Part shown: piece by piece, positions 1 to 11,700 of the stretch
Layout of the letters: every line of letters starts with the position of its first letter
Position numbering within the stretch: the stretch's first letter is position 1
NCBI GenBank assembly: GCA_018873245.2
Contig: JAEMBT020000008.1
Span: 14,371,172-14,435,171 of the forward strand
Length of the DNA: 64,000 nt
Direction of reading: 5' to 3'
Origin: Archegozetes longisetosus
Taxonomy: Eukaryota; Arthropoda; Arachnida; Sarcoptiformes; Trhypochthoniidae
Program-made: the position numbers and the translations under genes
Notes under the pieces: generated by a model
The model's database searches: none
The model's input: only the letters and a program-made list of their open reading frames with translations
What the model was told of the DNA's origin: nothing

Positions 1-33
1 ATTAATCTAATAGAGTGTTTTTTATCTTTATAG

Positions 34-3000
34 TTCTCTCTCAAGAAATGTACTCCAATATATTGAATCTGACGTGTTTTGGGGACTCGGCTCGTTAAGA
101 TCTCTGTAAGTTAACTTTAACGTGCAAAATAGTGATATGCCTTACGGAAGGATTATTACATAGATCAATTGACTCAAAATATTGACCAATGCATTACTTT
201 TATTGTTCTATAGACTTATGATTTATGAGCCACGAAAGCCTAACATAAAAGAGATACAAATATCTAACTTCTTACTACACTCAATCCAAATCATTCCTAT
301 GTTTCAATTTATGTTCGCTCGCAATTGATATTTTTAAAAATTAACTCAAATTATGATTTGATTAAAAAATCAGTTGAAAACTTGATGATTCTTAAGAGTG
401 TCTCACATACGGTATAAGTGAGAGCATCCTTAGAGAAACGAATTCAAATTTGAAGTCCAAGTTTTGGCAAACAAAAATTCACAAATCATATCAGAATTGA
501 ATGAGTATTTAGACTGAATAATTGATAAGTAATGCATGAAAATAAGATAGAATTTGAAACATTTATGAGAACACATTGAACAAATGAGATTTAATTAGTT
601 TTTAAGAAATTGAATGCATAGAAATTGATCCCTAAAGCAAAGCAAAAAGTAAAGCGGTAGAGAATGTTTATTTTTATTAAGATGAAATAAAAGTTGATCT
701 TTGTTCTTTTCAATCAACTTTATGGCATATCTGTTTACTTCAAATGTAGATCATTGGCTGGCAATTCGATTAGTTATATTGGAGATGGTAGTTTTGGGAA
801 TCTGGTCTCTTTGTTAAAACTGTACGAACATAAGTATTTCATTATTAAAACCTGTCTTCACATTGAGTAATCCTAATTGAAATTCTTTTTTTAGCGACTT
901 GAGTGATAATCAAATTCATACGTTTGGTCCAAACTCATTTAAATATTTAAGTAACATTGAATCTCTGTGAGTTATTTCATTCAATTTTATACGAATCACG
1001 ACAATTATAAATATTTAATTCACTTCGATTGTGTTCAATTATAGCGAACTACGAAATAATCCATTCCGTAAATTTCCAGTTGGAATCTTCAACAACTTGA
1101 CATCTTTGACCCATATGTGAGTCAGTCTTTGATTTTTATTATGTCCCTTCTATAAATACTAATTTTGATTGCGATTCCAAAAGTTTTATTTTGAAACAAT
1201 TGCAACAAATATGTAATAGTTGAATAGAGTAGAAAAATAAATTCAACCAAACAAATGAACAAATCAGTTCTATTTTATGCAGTAGTATTCCTATGTAATG
1301 AATACCTGGCGACTCTCAATTCATACTCACTATAATTCACTGTAAGAGCTAATAAGTACGCTCAATATATCTTGACATTATTACCGTAAAAGATCAGAAA
1401 ATATGAACCAAATGATGGTTTCATTAGACATAGAAAGAGTAGAATCTATATTTTATTTAATAATCATTGCAGTTATTTCGATGACTTCAAGTTGTGCTCT
1501 TACGCGATGCACGTTAGAGTGTGTGAGCCAAGAGGCGATGGGATCAGCAGCTTCCAACACTTATTGGATAATGTTGTTCTTAGAGTAAGCGTTTGGATAG
1601 TGGCACTCGTCGCTTGTGTTGGAAATCTATTTGTATTAATTGGTCGAATGATGATGCAAGAAATGAATGAGGTCTTACCTTTTATACTAATATGTAGTAT
1701 ATATGAGAAAATTTAATCATCCTCGATAGCAACAACAAAATTATGTTCTTATGTCCTCACAATCAATTCGTTGCCAGATTTTATTTCTAATTTACTTTCA
1801 TTACTATGTTCACTGTTGAATAAGTTTATTAATATCTGAAGATATTATCTTCTAGTCTGATGGAAAGAATGCCATCACAAGGCATCGCTTCTGTTTGCTA
1901 TCAACGATTATTAAGTTTTTGAGTGCATAGTATATTTTTATTGATCTTTTATTGAAGAGCTTTTATTAGACTCTTATCTCAACGATGTTTAGACAAGTAT
2001 ATTAAAGTAGTTTTCCTATTTTGACAAAAGTTCAATAACTCTCAATCTAAAGCTCAGCTCAATTGAGTTACCTTGACTTTCGGATAAAGTTAAGAACAGT
2101 ATAGAAGCAAATCTGATAAGATGGTACCGAAACTATAATTATCAGTCAGCCTATATTTACCAGAATCAGAATTTTAAGAATGAAACCAAGTCTGATAGAA
2201 AAATATAAAGATATATGAATAATATGGTTGATATATAATACAGGTGCATTCATTCTTCATAAAAAATCTGGCATTAGCTGACTTATTGATGGGTCTGTAT
2301 CTATTCATAATCGCTTATCACGACGCATCATTCCGTGGAGAATATATTAAACACGAAGAAAAGTGGCGTAATAGCTGGCAGTGTACTTTCAGTGGTCTTT
2401 TAAGCACTATCAGTAGTGAAGCCTCTGTTTTCATACTTACTATCATTACAATTGATCGCTATCTCTCAGTTCTCTACCCGTTCAGTCTTAAAAGAAGAAC
2501 TAAATTTTTTGCAATCCTAGTCATGGGCGCCACGTGGCTAGTAGCCATTCTTCTGGCTGTTCTACCACTTTTGGATTCCAATTTTTTTGGTGATGAGTTT
2601 TATGGTAGTAACGGGGTTTGTCTTGCACTTCAAATTCATGATCCCTACAGCAAAGGCTGGGAATATTCAGCGTTTCTATTCTGTGGTCTCAATTCTGCTG
2701 CATTTCTGTTTATTACTTACGCCTACATCAGTATGTCTTTAACAATCACCAGTTCTGCCATAGGACTCAGAACTACCCAACAACAACAAGATAGAAATAT
2801 AGCCAAAAGATGCGGTTTTATTGTAGGCACTGATTGTCTTTGTTGGATGCCTATTGTCATCATCAAAATACTCGCACTCGCAGGTTAGACACATTTCCAA
2901 CCGTCTCATTGTCACTATATCCTCAACAATGACTAAAGTTGTCACTTCAGAAAACTAATTAATTCTCTCAGAATCTCTAATCAGCTAGACTATGATAATT

Positions 3001-3786
3001 AAAGTGCTTTTTAATTATTCAGATTCTAGTTACTTATATTGAAAATGCTTAGTCTCGACTTGTTCCTTATCTAAATTGAATCTAAGTATCGTCTATTTTG
3101 CATCTATATTGATAAAAATATTTTTCATTTTATAAGATAGTACAAACTGAACTTTTCAATAGATTTATGAATAGATTGTGTCTTTTCATAACTCTTTTGA
3201 ATAATCGATAGCGTGCTTCGAATAAATTAATGAAGAACTACTTTTATCTTTTTATTCATAAAATATGATAATCAAAATTGTATGGCAGATTATTTTTTCA
3301 TAACTTTTTACTAAAGATAAATCCATTTCCCAAAGGAATCAATTCCGAAGAGCTTTGATTCGCATGAAAGACATTTTATTTGAAATTCATGATAAATTGA
3401 ATTTTGAAAATATGCAAATAATTTCATAATTTTGTTTATATTCTGTAGGCGTTCCTATCAATGATTCGCTGTATGCGGTAATCGCGGTATTCCTTTTGCC
3501 GGTCAATTCAGGTAAATAAATGTAGAAATCAAACTAAAAGTTCAATAGAAATAATGAGAAATACATTAAAATTGTAGCTCTAAACCCAGTTTTGTATACA
3601 TTGACAACAAAGCTATTTAAGCAACACTTCGCCAAAATTATATCATACAACTTCCACTCAAATCGAAACGGATCTGCAGCTGCTGACCATTCGGGTACTT
3701 CATATTCTTCAATTATACCGCAGTCAAGAAATTCTTGCAAGCGCTCAATGTTGACCATCTGTTCTGAAGTAAGTCCGAGGCCATAA
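34..3786 (+). CDS. Relaxin-receptor-like leucine-rich-repeat GPCR (LGR), 3' part
   Basis: Seven-helix receptor of the LGR/RXFP class, a plasma-membrane receptor for relaxin/insulin-like peptides in the family. Exons I support: 34-105, 750-821, 895-966, 1045-1116, 1473-1671, 2244-2883, 3449-3511, 3578-3786, together about 465 residues. The first four are each exactly 72 nt, same phase, one leucine-rich repeat each (for example LSDNQIHTFGPNSFKYL). The next exon carries the cysteine-rich hinge (CSYAMHVRVCEP, DGISS) and TM1 (GNLFVLIGR). Then come TM2 (NLALADLLMG), the DRY motif in TIDRYLSVLYPF, extracellular loop 2 with GVCLAL, TM6 CWMPI, TM7 with NPVLY, and a short Ser-rich tail ending in TAA. 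DRY replaces the EKY of mammalian RXFP1 (from memory). The N-terminus, including any LDLa module and earlier LRRs, is outside the window; an LRR exon hidden between 106 and 749 is possible. Family call is firm; which arthropod LGR (Lgr3/Lgr4 type) is not settled. Confidence 0.9.
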
Positions 3787-6700
3787 CAGATTAATCCCTC
3801 AAAAGCAAAATTTGTTGCGTTCAAAACCGTGTCATTCGATACAAATCTATCTCAACACTATTCCAATTATCTATTCCAATACTAATCTATTGAAGACTAG
3901 ATTCTACGAAAACAAACATTTTTTTCGTCATAATATAGTCTTCAGTGATTCTATTAAATCTGTTTTTGTGCACAATCAACATAATTGATTGATTTGACAG
4001 CACTCGGACTTGTTATCATAAATCCATATTCCGATTGCATGAATTCTTAAATCGGTGTAAAAACATGTTTTCATCTAAATGTGACTCTCCCGCGTGTTAT
4101 CTGTCATTCAAATTCATGTTTTCAATGTAGGCCTGCATGTTATTAATAAGAAGCGGCAAACCAGGATTTCATTAGATTCCTCTCCTAATATATACCTGTT
4201 ATATATATGTGAGTGTGTGTGTGTTATTTCAGTCTACTCTGATCAGCAACTCAGACCTTATTTTCTGTTTTATAACTCCATTCTTATCGAAAATTTGAAT
4301 TTTCTAAACTTCTCAACTAATTTGGTATAGTTTCCATCACTAAAATTGATATTTTGAAGATTTTGTTAGCTCAATATCGGTTTTTAGGGCGCAGTTAATA
4401 CAAATTGTCAAGTATTTGTTAGTTTAATAGAGGAGTTTTTGTTGAAAATTATTCCTGAAACCATCTGCCTATCAGAAACATCCAGTATTTTACCACAGGC
4501 AAGGTGGTAGGCGGCTGTAGCCCACAGACATTTTTAAAAGTATTCAAGCTAGTAACAAAAGAAAATGACACAAAAACTTTGAAACTGTATTTGAGTGAAC
4601 TGCAGTAAAAACTTTGAAATTAGATCATAATTAAAATTTGTGCATTAGCGCAAACTTTTTTATATAACATATTTCATGTGGGGATTATTGTTATTACTGT
4701 AAAATTGTTTAATAAAATAATTATTGTTTATTACTATAAAAATTCAATATTTTGCACATTATAATTTATTTTTTATAGTAGTTTACAACAATTGCCATTA
4801 TTATGTCATATGAAAGAGTTTGGGATATATAACAAACTTTAATTACGGCTTTATTTCTAAGTTTTGACTTGAGTTCACTCATCTATTTGGTGCATCAATC
4901 GATACTTATCGTCAAACGTTAATAAAAAGGTTTGATAAGAAATTAACGGATATATTAATGCGAATATGTGTATTAGTTTGTCTAAAGTTGACACAAAAGT
5001 TAAATTTGAAGTTTAGAAAAACAGTTTAACTGCAAAATAAAGACAGAAAAGCAACTCAATCATAGGCTCAACTTTAAGGACAACTTATAGAGACTTTGAT
5101 AAAATTAATAAACTTTTGATCAATTAATTGATCGTAAGATGTAAACAAACATAAATGAGTAACATGTGTTTTATTAACTGAGATAAACTTTATGACATTG
5201 ATAAACTTATTGAGCCGATTATTTGACCCAAAAATATGCTTTCTTTAGACTTTATGTCATGTTACCAAAACTAGCAAAGATAACTTTTTCGACAGAGTAT
5301 ATAATTTAGTTATTACTTGAAATTTCAAATATACGAATATGTTTGTTGATTGTTTCAATAAGTTTTATGTATTTCTCAATTCGTTTAATGCTATAGTGCT
5401 TTTTCATTAAATTTGTTCAGTTTTTGATTCTTTCAAATAAACTTATGGTATGCTTACCAATAAATTTGATCAACAGTGGAAAAAGGTTCTCAGTTGTAAA
5501 TAAATGTTTTCACACAAAACAAAGCTTCAACTGAACTAAATATATTACAAACAAGCCTAAACTTTACCTCTTTAATATAGTTAAACGTTTTATTCTTTTT
5601 GTTGACAGAATAGTTTTCACGTCAACTTAGGCAAATTGATATACATATGGGTTTGCCTTTACAAATCAGTGCGTTTAATTTCAGACTTAGCCCCCCAGGC
5701 CGAAACCTGGTTACGATACTGTTTTTACAATCCCTCAAATTTGAAGGTTTCTCGAAAGCTGGCCCTTGGAAACCGCATTATGTCAATAGAATCAAATTGA
5801 ATTTGATATCTATAAGAATATTGAATTTTTGAACAAAACATCTCGCTTCAAACCAAATACGCGACCAATAATTATCTAGCTTCAAACGACTCTTTAGCCG
5901 CTTCTTAGTTCTTGAACTGTGCTATAATAGATGTAATGTAGACGATTGTGATTAATACGATAAACTGTGATCTTTCTAATGAATATAGACAGAGCAGGAT
6001 TGGCAGCAGCGCAATACCGGTATGACTCCGAGTCAGCGCGAAACCGTCAATTTGACACCTTTGATGAAACAGAATTCTATACTGAGTTCTGTGGAGGCCA
6101 GACTCGCGTCGCAACGAGACAGTTTCCTCTGAGTGTTTTGGCTCGAACTTTCAGCTTTAATAGCGCTCAATATAGAGTCAGAAAGAAGAGCAAACGTAAA
6201 AAAATCAAACCAAACACAAGTTGTGCAACTAAATAATGATCAGTAATAAGAGTTGAGCTGATAGTTGTAATAAAAGGTTCAGTTGATTGTTATAATGAGA
6301 CGTTTAACAAATTGTTATCATTTCAAGTATAATCACTTATCTAATCATATTTGTCTTAATTGTGAGTTCATTGTTAAGTTTAAATCTTATCAAATTTATA
6401 TCTTATACCTAATAAAAATTTATGAATTTTTCTGCAAAATATACTTTTAATGACTGAGTAAATAAAGATTTTTTGACATGTTTCAGATAATCTTAGTACT
6501 TGATTTGAATATTTGTCGTATTATATACTAGGTGTGCGTTTGTTCATAAAACAATATAACTATTTGAACACAACACAAATCTTTAAATCAGTCGTCAAAA
6601 GCTAATTGCTTTCAGTATCTTCTTCTCGAACATATCTTTAAAAACCTTCTAATTTGGGCCATTTTAAAAATTATTTTTGTCCCTATCTTCACTTGCCAAT

Positions 6701-7150
6701 CATTTTTATTGATTAGATGTTGGATCATATACTGATTAGTGATAACTGTTTTTACAAACAGCTTAAGCGAAAAAAGTTTTCTAAAGCTTGTCTTTCTTTA
6801 CAAAATTGATGCACAGATTGGTTAATAATAAACGTAACTTAATCCAACTTATCTAACAGTTAAAGCTTTATACGTTTTGATGTTTTAATCAGAAATCAAT
6901 TCATTTACTCATTTATTGAGACCTTATTTATCAAAACCAACTTTTATTTATCTAATGTTACTTTACAACAATAGTGTTAGAAAATGCAAATCAAATTGTC
7001 TGCAATATATGCTCAAAACGTTGTCCATAATTCTCTAACTCTTTTAACCATATTATCTGAAATCGATTTAACCAATACGATCACAAGAATTAGTTAAGAA
7101 ATCAATTTGAAACATGAGAACTGATTTTGTTGAGAAGACCAATTTCAATA
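3787..7150. other. Gene-poor stretch after the LGR gene
   Basis: About 3.4 kb of AT-rich sequence. The open frames present are short, lack splice context and show no motif I know. A short TA/TG microsatellite lies around 4195-4225. A small GC-richer patch at about 5685-5785 has no protein or RNA assignment. No gene supported. Confidence 0.6.
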
Positions 7151-7158
7151 CTAATTAG

Positions 7159-7351
7159 TAGAGATGGAAACTTTGGGGCAAATTTAGTCAAATCTTAGAC
7201 GATTTTGGGACAAAGTTAAATACTGGCAATTTGTGAGACAATATAGCTTAATAAATGAACTGTTAAACTACTCTCTATGATCTGCCAAGTACTGTAGCAA
7301 AATATTAGAACACTTCAACAAATTAAGATAATCCCAAAATTGTCATCTCTA
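7159..7351. mobile_element. Non-autonomous hAT-type miniature element (MITE)
   Basis: The 193-bp element is bounded by inverted termini beginning TAGAGATG, the typical hAT start; the two ends match over roughly 20 bp with a few differences. It is flanked on both sides by the same 8-bp sequence CTAATTAG (7151-7158 and 7352-7359). That duplication fits the hAT target rule nTnnnnAn. No coding capacity is visible, so it would have needed a transposase supplied in trans. Confidence 0.75.
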
Positions 7352-7359
7352 CTAATTAG

Positions 7360-7531
7360 TTTGCAACTAAAACTGAGCGAAGTTTTGTTTTTGTTTCAAA
7401 ATGTATTCATAAGTTGGATGTGATGCTTGCGTAATATTAAACAAAGTTGCGCTCAACATTTTGGACAATTGTTATGAGACAATAAAAATTGAAAGATAAG
7501 ATCATTAATAATGTTTAAGTTTTTGAGTATA
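7360..7531. other. Short spacer between the hAT MITE and the Tc1 relic
   Basis: AT-rich spacer with no recognisable feature. Confidence 0.5.
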
Positions 7532-7753
7532 GTGAACTTAAAAATAGGCTTGTACGAACTTTTTAATAATTAAAGATAAAGATCTGCAATTTGTTTTCTT
7601 TCAAGATAAAAATTGATATGAAAACCTGATCAATTATTAATGCATTAGCCAAACTTTCAATTGTAAGCAAAACAAGCTTTTTATCACAAAACACATTTTG
7701 AGACGTTTTCAAGTTATTTTTCTTATATATCTTCATTTTTTATACAATTTGTG

Positions 7754-8139
7754 ATGGAATTCGTTGAGAATATACAGTGGAGAAGCGGTCAACCGATTGA
7801 TGAAAAAGAACCAAATTTGATAATGTTACTCCGTGGGCAAAATCATAACGATGAACAAATTGCTGAAATGATAGGACGTGACAAAAGGACTACAAGTAAA
7901 TGGCTTCATAGATCTCATAAAACTGGATTAATCCATGTGCTTAAAAGTGGTGGCCGTTGGCGCAAAGCAAATCAAGAGCAGGATTTAGGTATTTTTGGGG
8001 CTGCAAACCCGAAATGAGCAATTATTTTAATAATAATAATAATAATCTTTGTGTTAATTTAATTAATTGTTGGCCACGAAGATTGCAATCAATTGTTGAA
8101 GTAAATGGAGGGCATACTAAATACTATTGGTATAATTGA
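7754..8139 (+). pseudogene. Tc1-like transposase remnant, internally deleted
   Basis: The first part (7754-8017) reads as the Tc1 DNA-binding N-terminus: a helix-turn-helix (EQIAEMIGRDKRTTSKWL) followed by a GRWRKA stretch like the GRPRK-type hook of Tc1 proteins. After a frame change, 8064-8139 reads as the very C-terminus of the same family (WPRRLQSIVEVNGGHTKY, like the PRRxQAVI..NGGHTKY ends of Tc1 transposases). The whole DDE catalytic core between them is missing. An (AAT)n run at about 8029-8045 marks the junction. Not functional as it stands. Confidence 0.75.
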
Positions 8140-8647
8140 AAAGTTCGTACCCTCGGTATTAAAGAATCAATTTTATTGAAATTTGTTTACAAAAAACTTA
8201 AAAGTAACCCTCTCGAGCACTAATGATCCGCTTCATCCTCTCCTGCCATTTGTGATAAACCCGTCGCCACTCACCAAAGTGATACTGTTGAAGAAATCAT
8301 TTACTGCCCAATCGATTTCTTGTTCGGGCGAGAATCGGCGCCCTCTTAAATGTTTCTTAACCAATTCATATGAAGCAGTGTTTGGCCCCAAAATTGAATT
8401 AATTTCTTCAGTCGTGTCTTTGGTCGACATTTTCTTCTTAAAATAATAGCCAATAATAGCCCGAAAATCTCGAGAATTGAAATCAATTTTTACTTCAGAC
8501 AACTGTTGTTTAAAAAACCATAAAATGCAAACAGAACGACAGAAAAAGTTGAAATTTTGTGTTCGATATTTAAAATTATAAAAAAATTGAATTATCGTCA
8601 GAATCTCGTTAGAAAACTTTTCAGTAGTAAAAGGCGTACTTTTCTGT
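8135..8647 (-). mobile_element. Internally deleted mariner element
   Basis: A roughly 500-bp unit carrying only the two ends of a mariner transposase (8198-8502, minus). Candidate TA-flanked ends are 8135 (ATTGAAAAGT) and 8647 (complement ACAGAAAAGT). An alternative left boundary after the TA at 8148-8149 pairs with a right boundary near 8634. Full-length mariners are about 1.3 kb, so more than half is gone. Confidence 0.6.
8198..8502 (-). pseudogene. Mariner transposase remnant (N-terminus fused to C-terminus)
   Basis: Starts with an ATG at 8502 and reads a mariner-type N-terminal helix-turn-helix (FRAIIGYYFKKKMS, EINSILGPNTASYELVKK). It then jumps directly into the C-terminal region (LRGRRFSPEQEIDWAVNDFF), so the catalytic DD(34)D core is deleted. 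Near 8276 the frame shifts, and the last part continues in another frame as EWRRVYHKWQERMKRI with a terminal GYF and stop at 8198-8200, matching the W..RM..CI...G.YF ends of mariner transposases. Dead copy. Confidence 0.8.
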
Positions 8648-8706
8648 TATCTGTGAATTTTAAAAAGGGTCTTCTTTATTGATTGAAGCCTATTTTTAAG
8701 TGATTG

Positions 8707-11700
8707 TATATAGCATTAGTACTTAGTGCGCGAGTCATTCATTTTTATCAATTCAATATTTTTGCAAATCTAAGCCTTACCTTCAAATTCTGTATAAGTA
8801 TTGAACGTTATTTTTAAATTGAAAGCAAATTCAGGTTTTTAACAGTTTAGAAGTAATCCAACTATTTGATGTTTTTATCAACTTACTTGACTTCACTACA
8901 GTTTGATATAAATGAAGTTTTGCAATAATAACCATTTGTATAATATGTAAATCAAACGATATACTATGTTATTTTTGCTTTTATACTATCAAAACATCGC
9001 AATGAGGCTTATATTATTTTGTTATTAGCTAAGAATTGAATAGTTTATTAAAATCAAAGCTTATTTACGTATATGTCTTAATGTATGCTTTTGTGTTTTA
9101 GTCTCAAACATGAGGTTCAGATTCAAAGGAATATTCAATTAATGAATGAAGCTAAATGATTAAATCTAATATCGAGTATCAAGCTTTTGGTTTAGGTTTT
9201 ACTGTTATTGATAAACCCGTTTGATGTTGAAGGATAGAGGAGGCTCTTCTTACAGTCAAAGCTTCAAATGTACTTCTGTTCGAAAAGTTGTGTACTGATG
9301 GTTCCCAGAACTGATAAACAATCGATAAACTTTAAGCCAAGACAACTCATTCAGATTTAATTTAAGTGTAATAATTAATTAGCAACTTTTAATCGTAGAT
9401 TTCATTCTAATTCAAGGTCAATAGGATATGGCACAAGATCATGAACTAAAGACCAATAGTTTAAAAAACTCGTTTTCCTTGTGAAAAGTCTAATGAATGA
9501 CTCCGTCACTTATTCATTGAGTAAATTGGGTTATTCTATAAATGAACAATGAATAAGTTATGATTATTTTAAAATCAATTTGCTGTGCCTCATCTTTATT
9601 GACTGCATTATTGATTAATCCTTGATGAACGAGTAACTTTTTGGAGCCAACTGTAATCTTCTTTAATCTAGAAAATGAATAGGCTTTCAACTTATAATAA
9701 CTAGTACTGTCACTTTGTCGGAAAGTCGATCATTTTGCTATTGCCCAAGTCCATTGCAAAAAAACTTTGCATCATTAAATCAGCTTTAAAGTGTGTCCCA
9801 AAAATTTGCCAAATTTGTCTTCTTTTGCCTTAACTTTGCGGCTCAATCTAAAATTTGTTCCTTAAGGAAGTCGCGACTCATAATAACATATCTAATTCTT
9901 ATAAACTAAATCAAGTGTTCGTCATTCAACTTTGAATGCGTCAAATATAATTCCGTTAAGACTTTTTCTGAATTATATTACATAAAACTTGATGTGACAA
10001 CTTCCGTCACAAGAAATCAATATTTCACGGATAAACAAGTGATCAATTATTGTCAAAATTGAATGATTGGTCACTGAGAACGAATGTTTAGCAAATGCTT
10101 AGATGACTTTGAGTACTTTGTGGCAAGAGTGTGGTCTCAACCTGAGTAGTGGCTCAAATATTATGGAGATTGAAATATTTAGCAAAGTACATTCAATGTT
10201 GAGTCACTAAATTTCGATCATTTTTACTCATTAAGTGTTGCAGCATGCAGATAAATTCAAAAAGGCTTTAAATTGATCTCTTAGTAAAAGAGCTAGAGAG
10301 GAGATAATACTTATATCTGTGAAAATATAGTTTCTTATCAAAAATAGATTCTAAAGATATGCTAAGTAGTGCTTCTTGAATGACGTTTTGACTTAATGGT
10401 GAAATGAACTGAAGTGAAACCATGAAAACGTTATCTAAAATAACTTTGATGTGGTATATTAGCCCATCACTCTAAGTGATAGATCAAAGTAACAAAACAA
10501 AAATCAGTTTTAAGGAACCAATTTGGAGTTCGTATCTTCGTAAGGATAATAAACTTTTGCAAATTACTTTCAGTAACTTTTGGCATAATACAGTTGAAAA
10601 TAAAATCATATCTGATATGATATTAGTAAGCGATTAAATTAACGCTTTTCTGAATTTATTTATACATATGAACAAAATGGAAAACTGCTATTAAAACAGT
10701 TTTGATACAGCTTAGGTTCAATAAATAATATTAAGAACCAATGATTCAATTTTAAAATATTAATTCACAAAAACTAATCAAATGTTTTCCATTCTTATAA
10801 ATGCAATATTTGAACTATTAATCAAACTAAGGTTTCCTTACAACCTTGTAATATCTGTTGTGATGGTCGCAAATAGTGTTGATAACGAGTATTTATAAGT
10901 AGGAGTTTGCGGTATATCTGTTTAGGGATTTATGCTAACAATTTGTCATTAATATGTGTGTCGTACAGTTAGTCGGCACGCGTTACACTTAACCAAAGTT
11001 TTGTACAGGTTACAAACCATGTCAAACTTTACTATTTTAAGGCATAAGGTTTTTTGAATGTAAGCTACGAAGCGCTTAAACTTAACTAATATAGTATTAT
11101 TGCAGAGAACAATTTGTAACAATACAGGCAGTGATAGCACTAAAGCTCAACTATTTTTACAATCAATACAAAAAATCGGATTACTGTGTCTTTCAAAATA
11201 TCGATAAGTTTGACATTCGATATAAATATACAATAAAGTGAGAACTCGTGCTTTCAATTATTCCTCGTTTTTATTCATTCAATCGATAAGTGATGGAAAA
11301 AGAGAAGAAAGCATGAGATAAGAAGGATTTAATTTGTTGAATAGAATGGTATTAAAGTTGAAAATAAACAAAAGTCAAATACAAAACATAAATAAACATT
11401 AGATGTATTAGCAAATCGTGTTGACACGTTTTCTGATAGAGAAGAGGCTGGTGTTGCAGTCAAAGCTAAATACGTTCAAATTCAAATTAGATAGAAGATT
11501 GCATTCTTAAGTGAGAAGCTAACTGTACCATTAATCGAGTATTGTTTTTGTTATTGCGGAACAATCGATTAGTACTTTGCTAATTAATTTGACTGAAGAG
11601 TCAACTAACAATCAAATATGGGGTAAGAGAGCAATAGAGCAGGATGATAATTAAGCAAACCAAACATTTACGCATAAGATTTAGGTAATTTAAGACTTGT

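Larger units (their letters stand above)
7532..8706. mobile_element. Tc1-like element relic with a mariner nested inside it
   Basis: A 16-bp perfect inverted repeat, ACTTAAAAATAGGCTT at 7536-7551 and its complement at 8686-8701, bounds the unit, with TA dinucleotides just outside each end. Inside are N- and C-terminal pieces of a Tc1-like transposase on the plus strand (7754-8139) and a separate mariner relic on the minus strand (about 8135-8650). A second inverted match, GTACGAACTTTTTAAT (about 7552-7567) against GAAAAGTTCGTAC (about 8138-8150), suggests that the mariner landed in or beside the right Tc1 end. Boundaries are accurate to a few bases at best. Confidence 0.7.

Noticed and set aside
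410-560. Possible further LRR exon of the LGR gene
   Set aside because: No 72-nt segment with the leucine pattern and correct splice phase could be found.
5647-5832. 61-codon frame over a GC-richer patch (PPGRNLVT…)
   Set aside because: No family resemblance I could defend and no flanking exon.
5967-6236. 89-codon plus-strand frame in the first desert
   Set aside because: No motif; antisense frame equally open; no splice partners.
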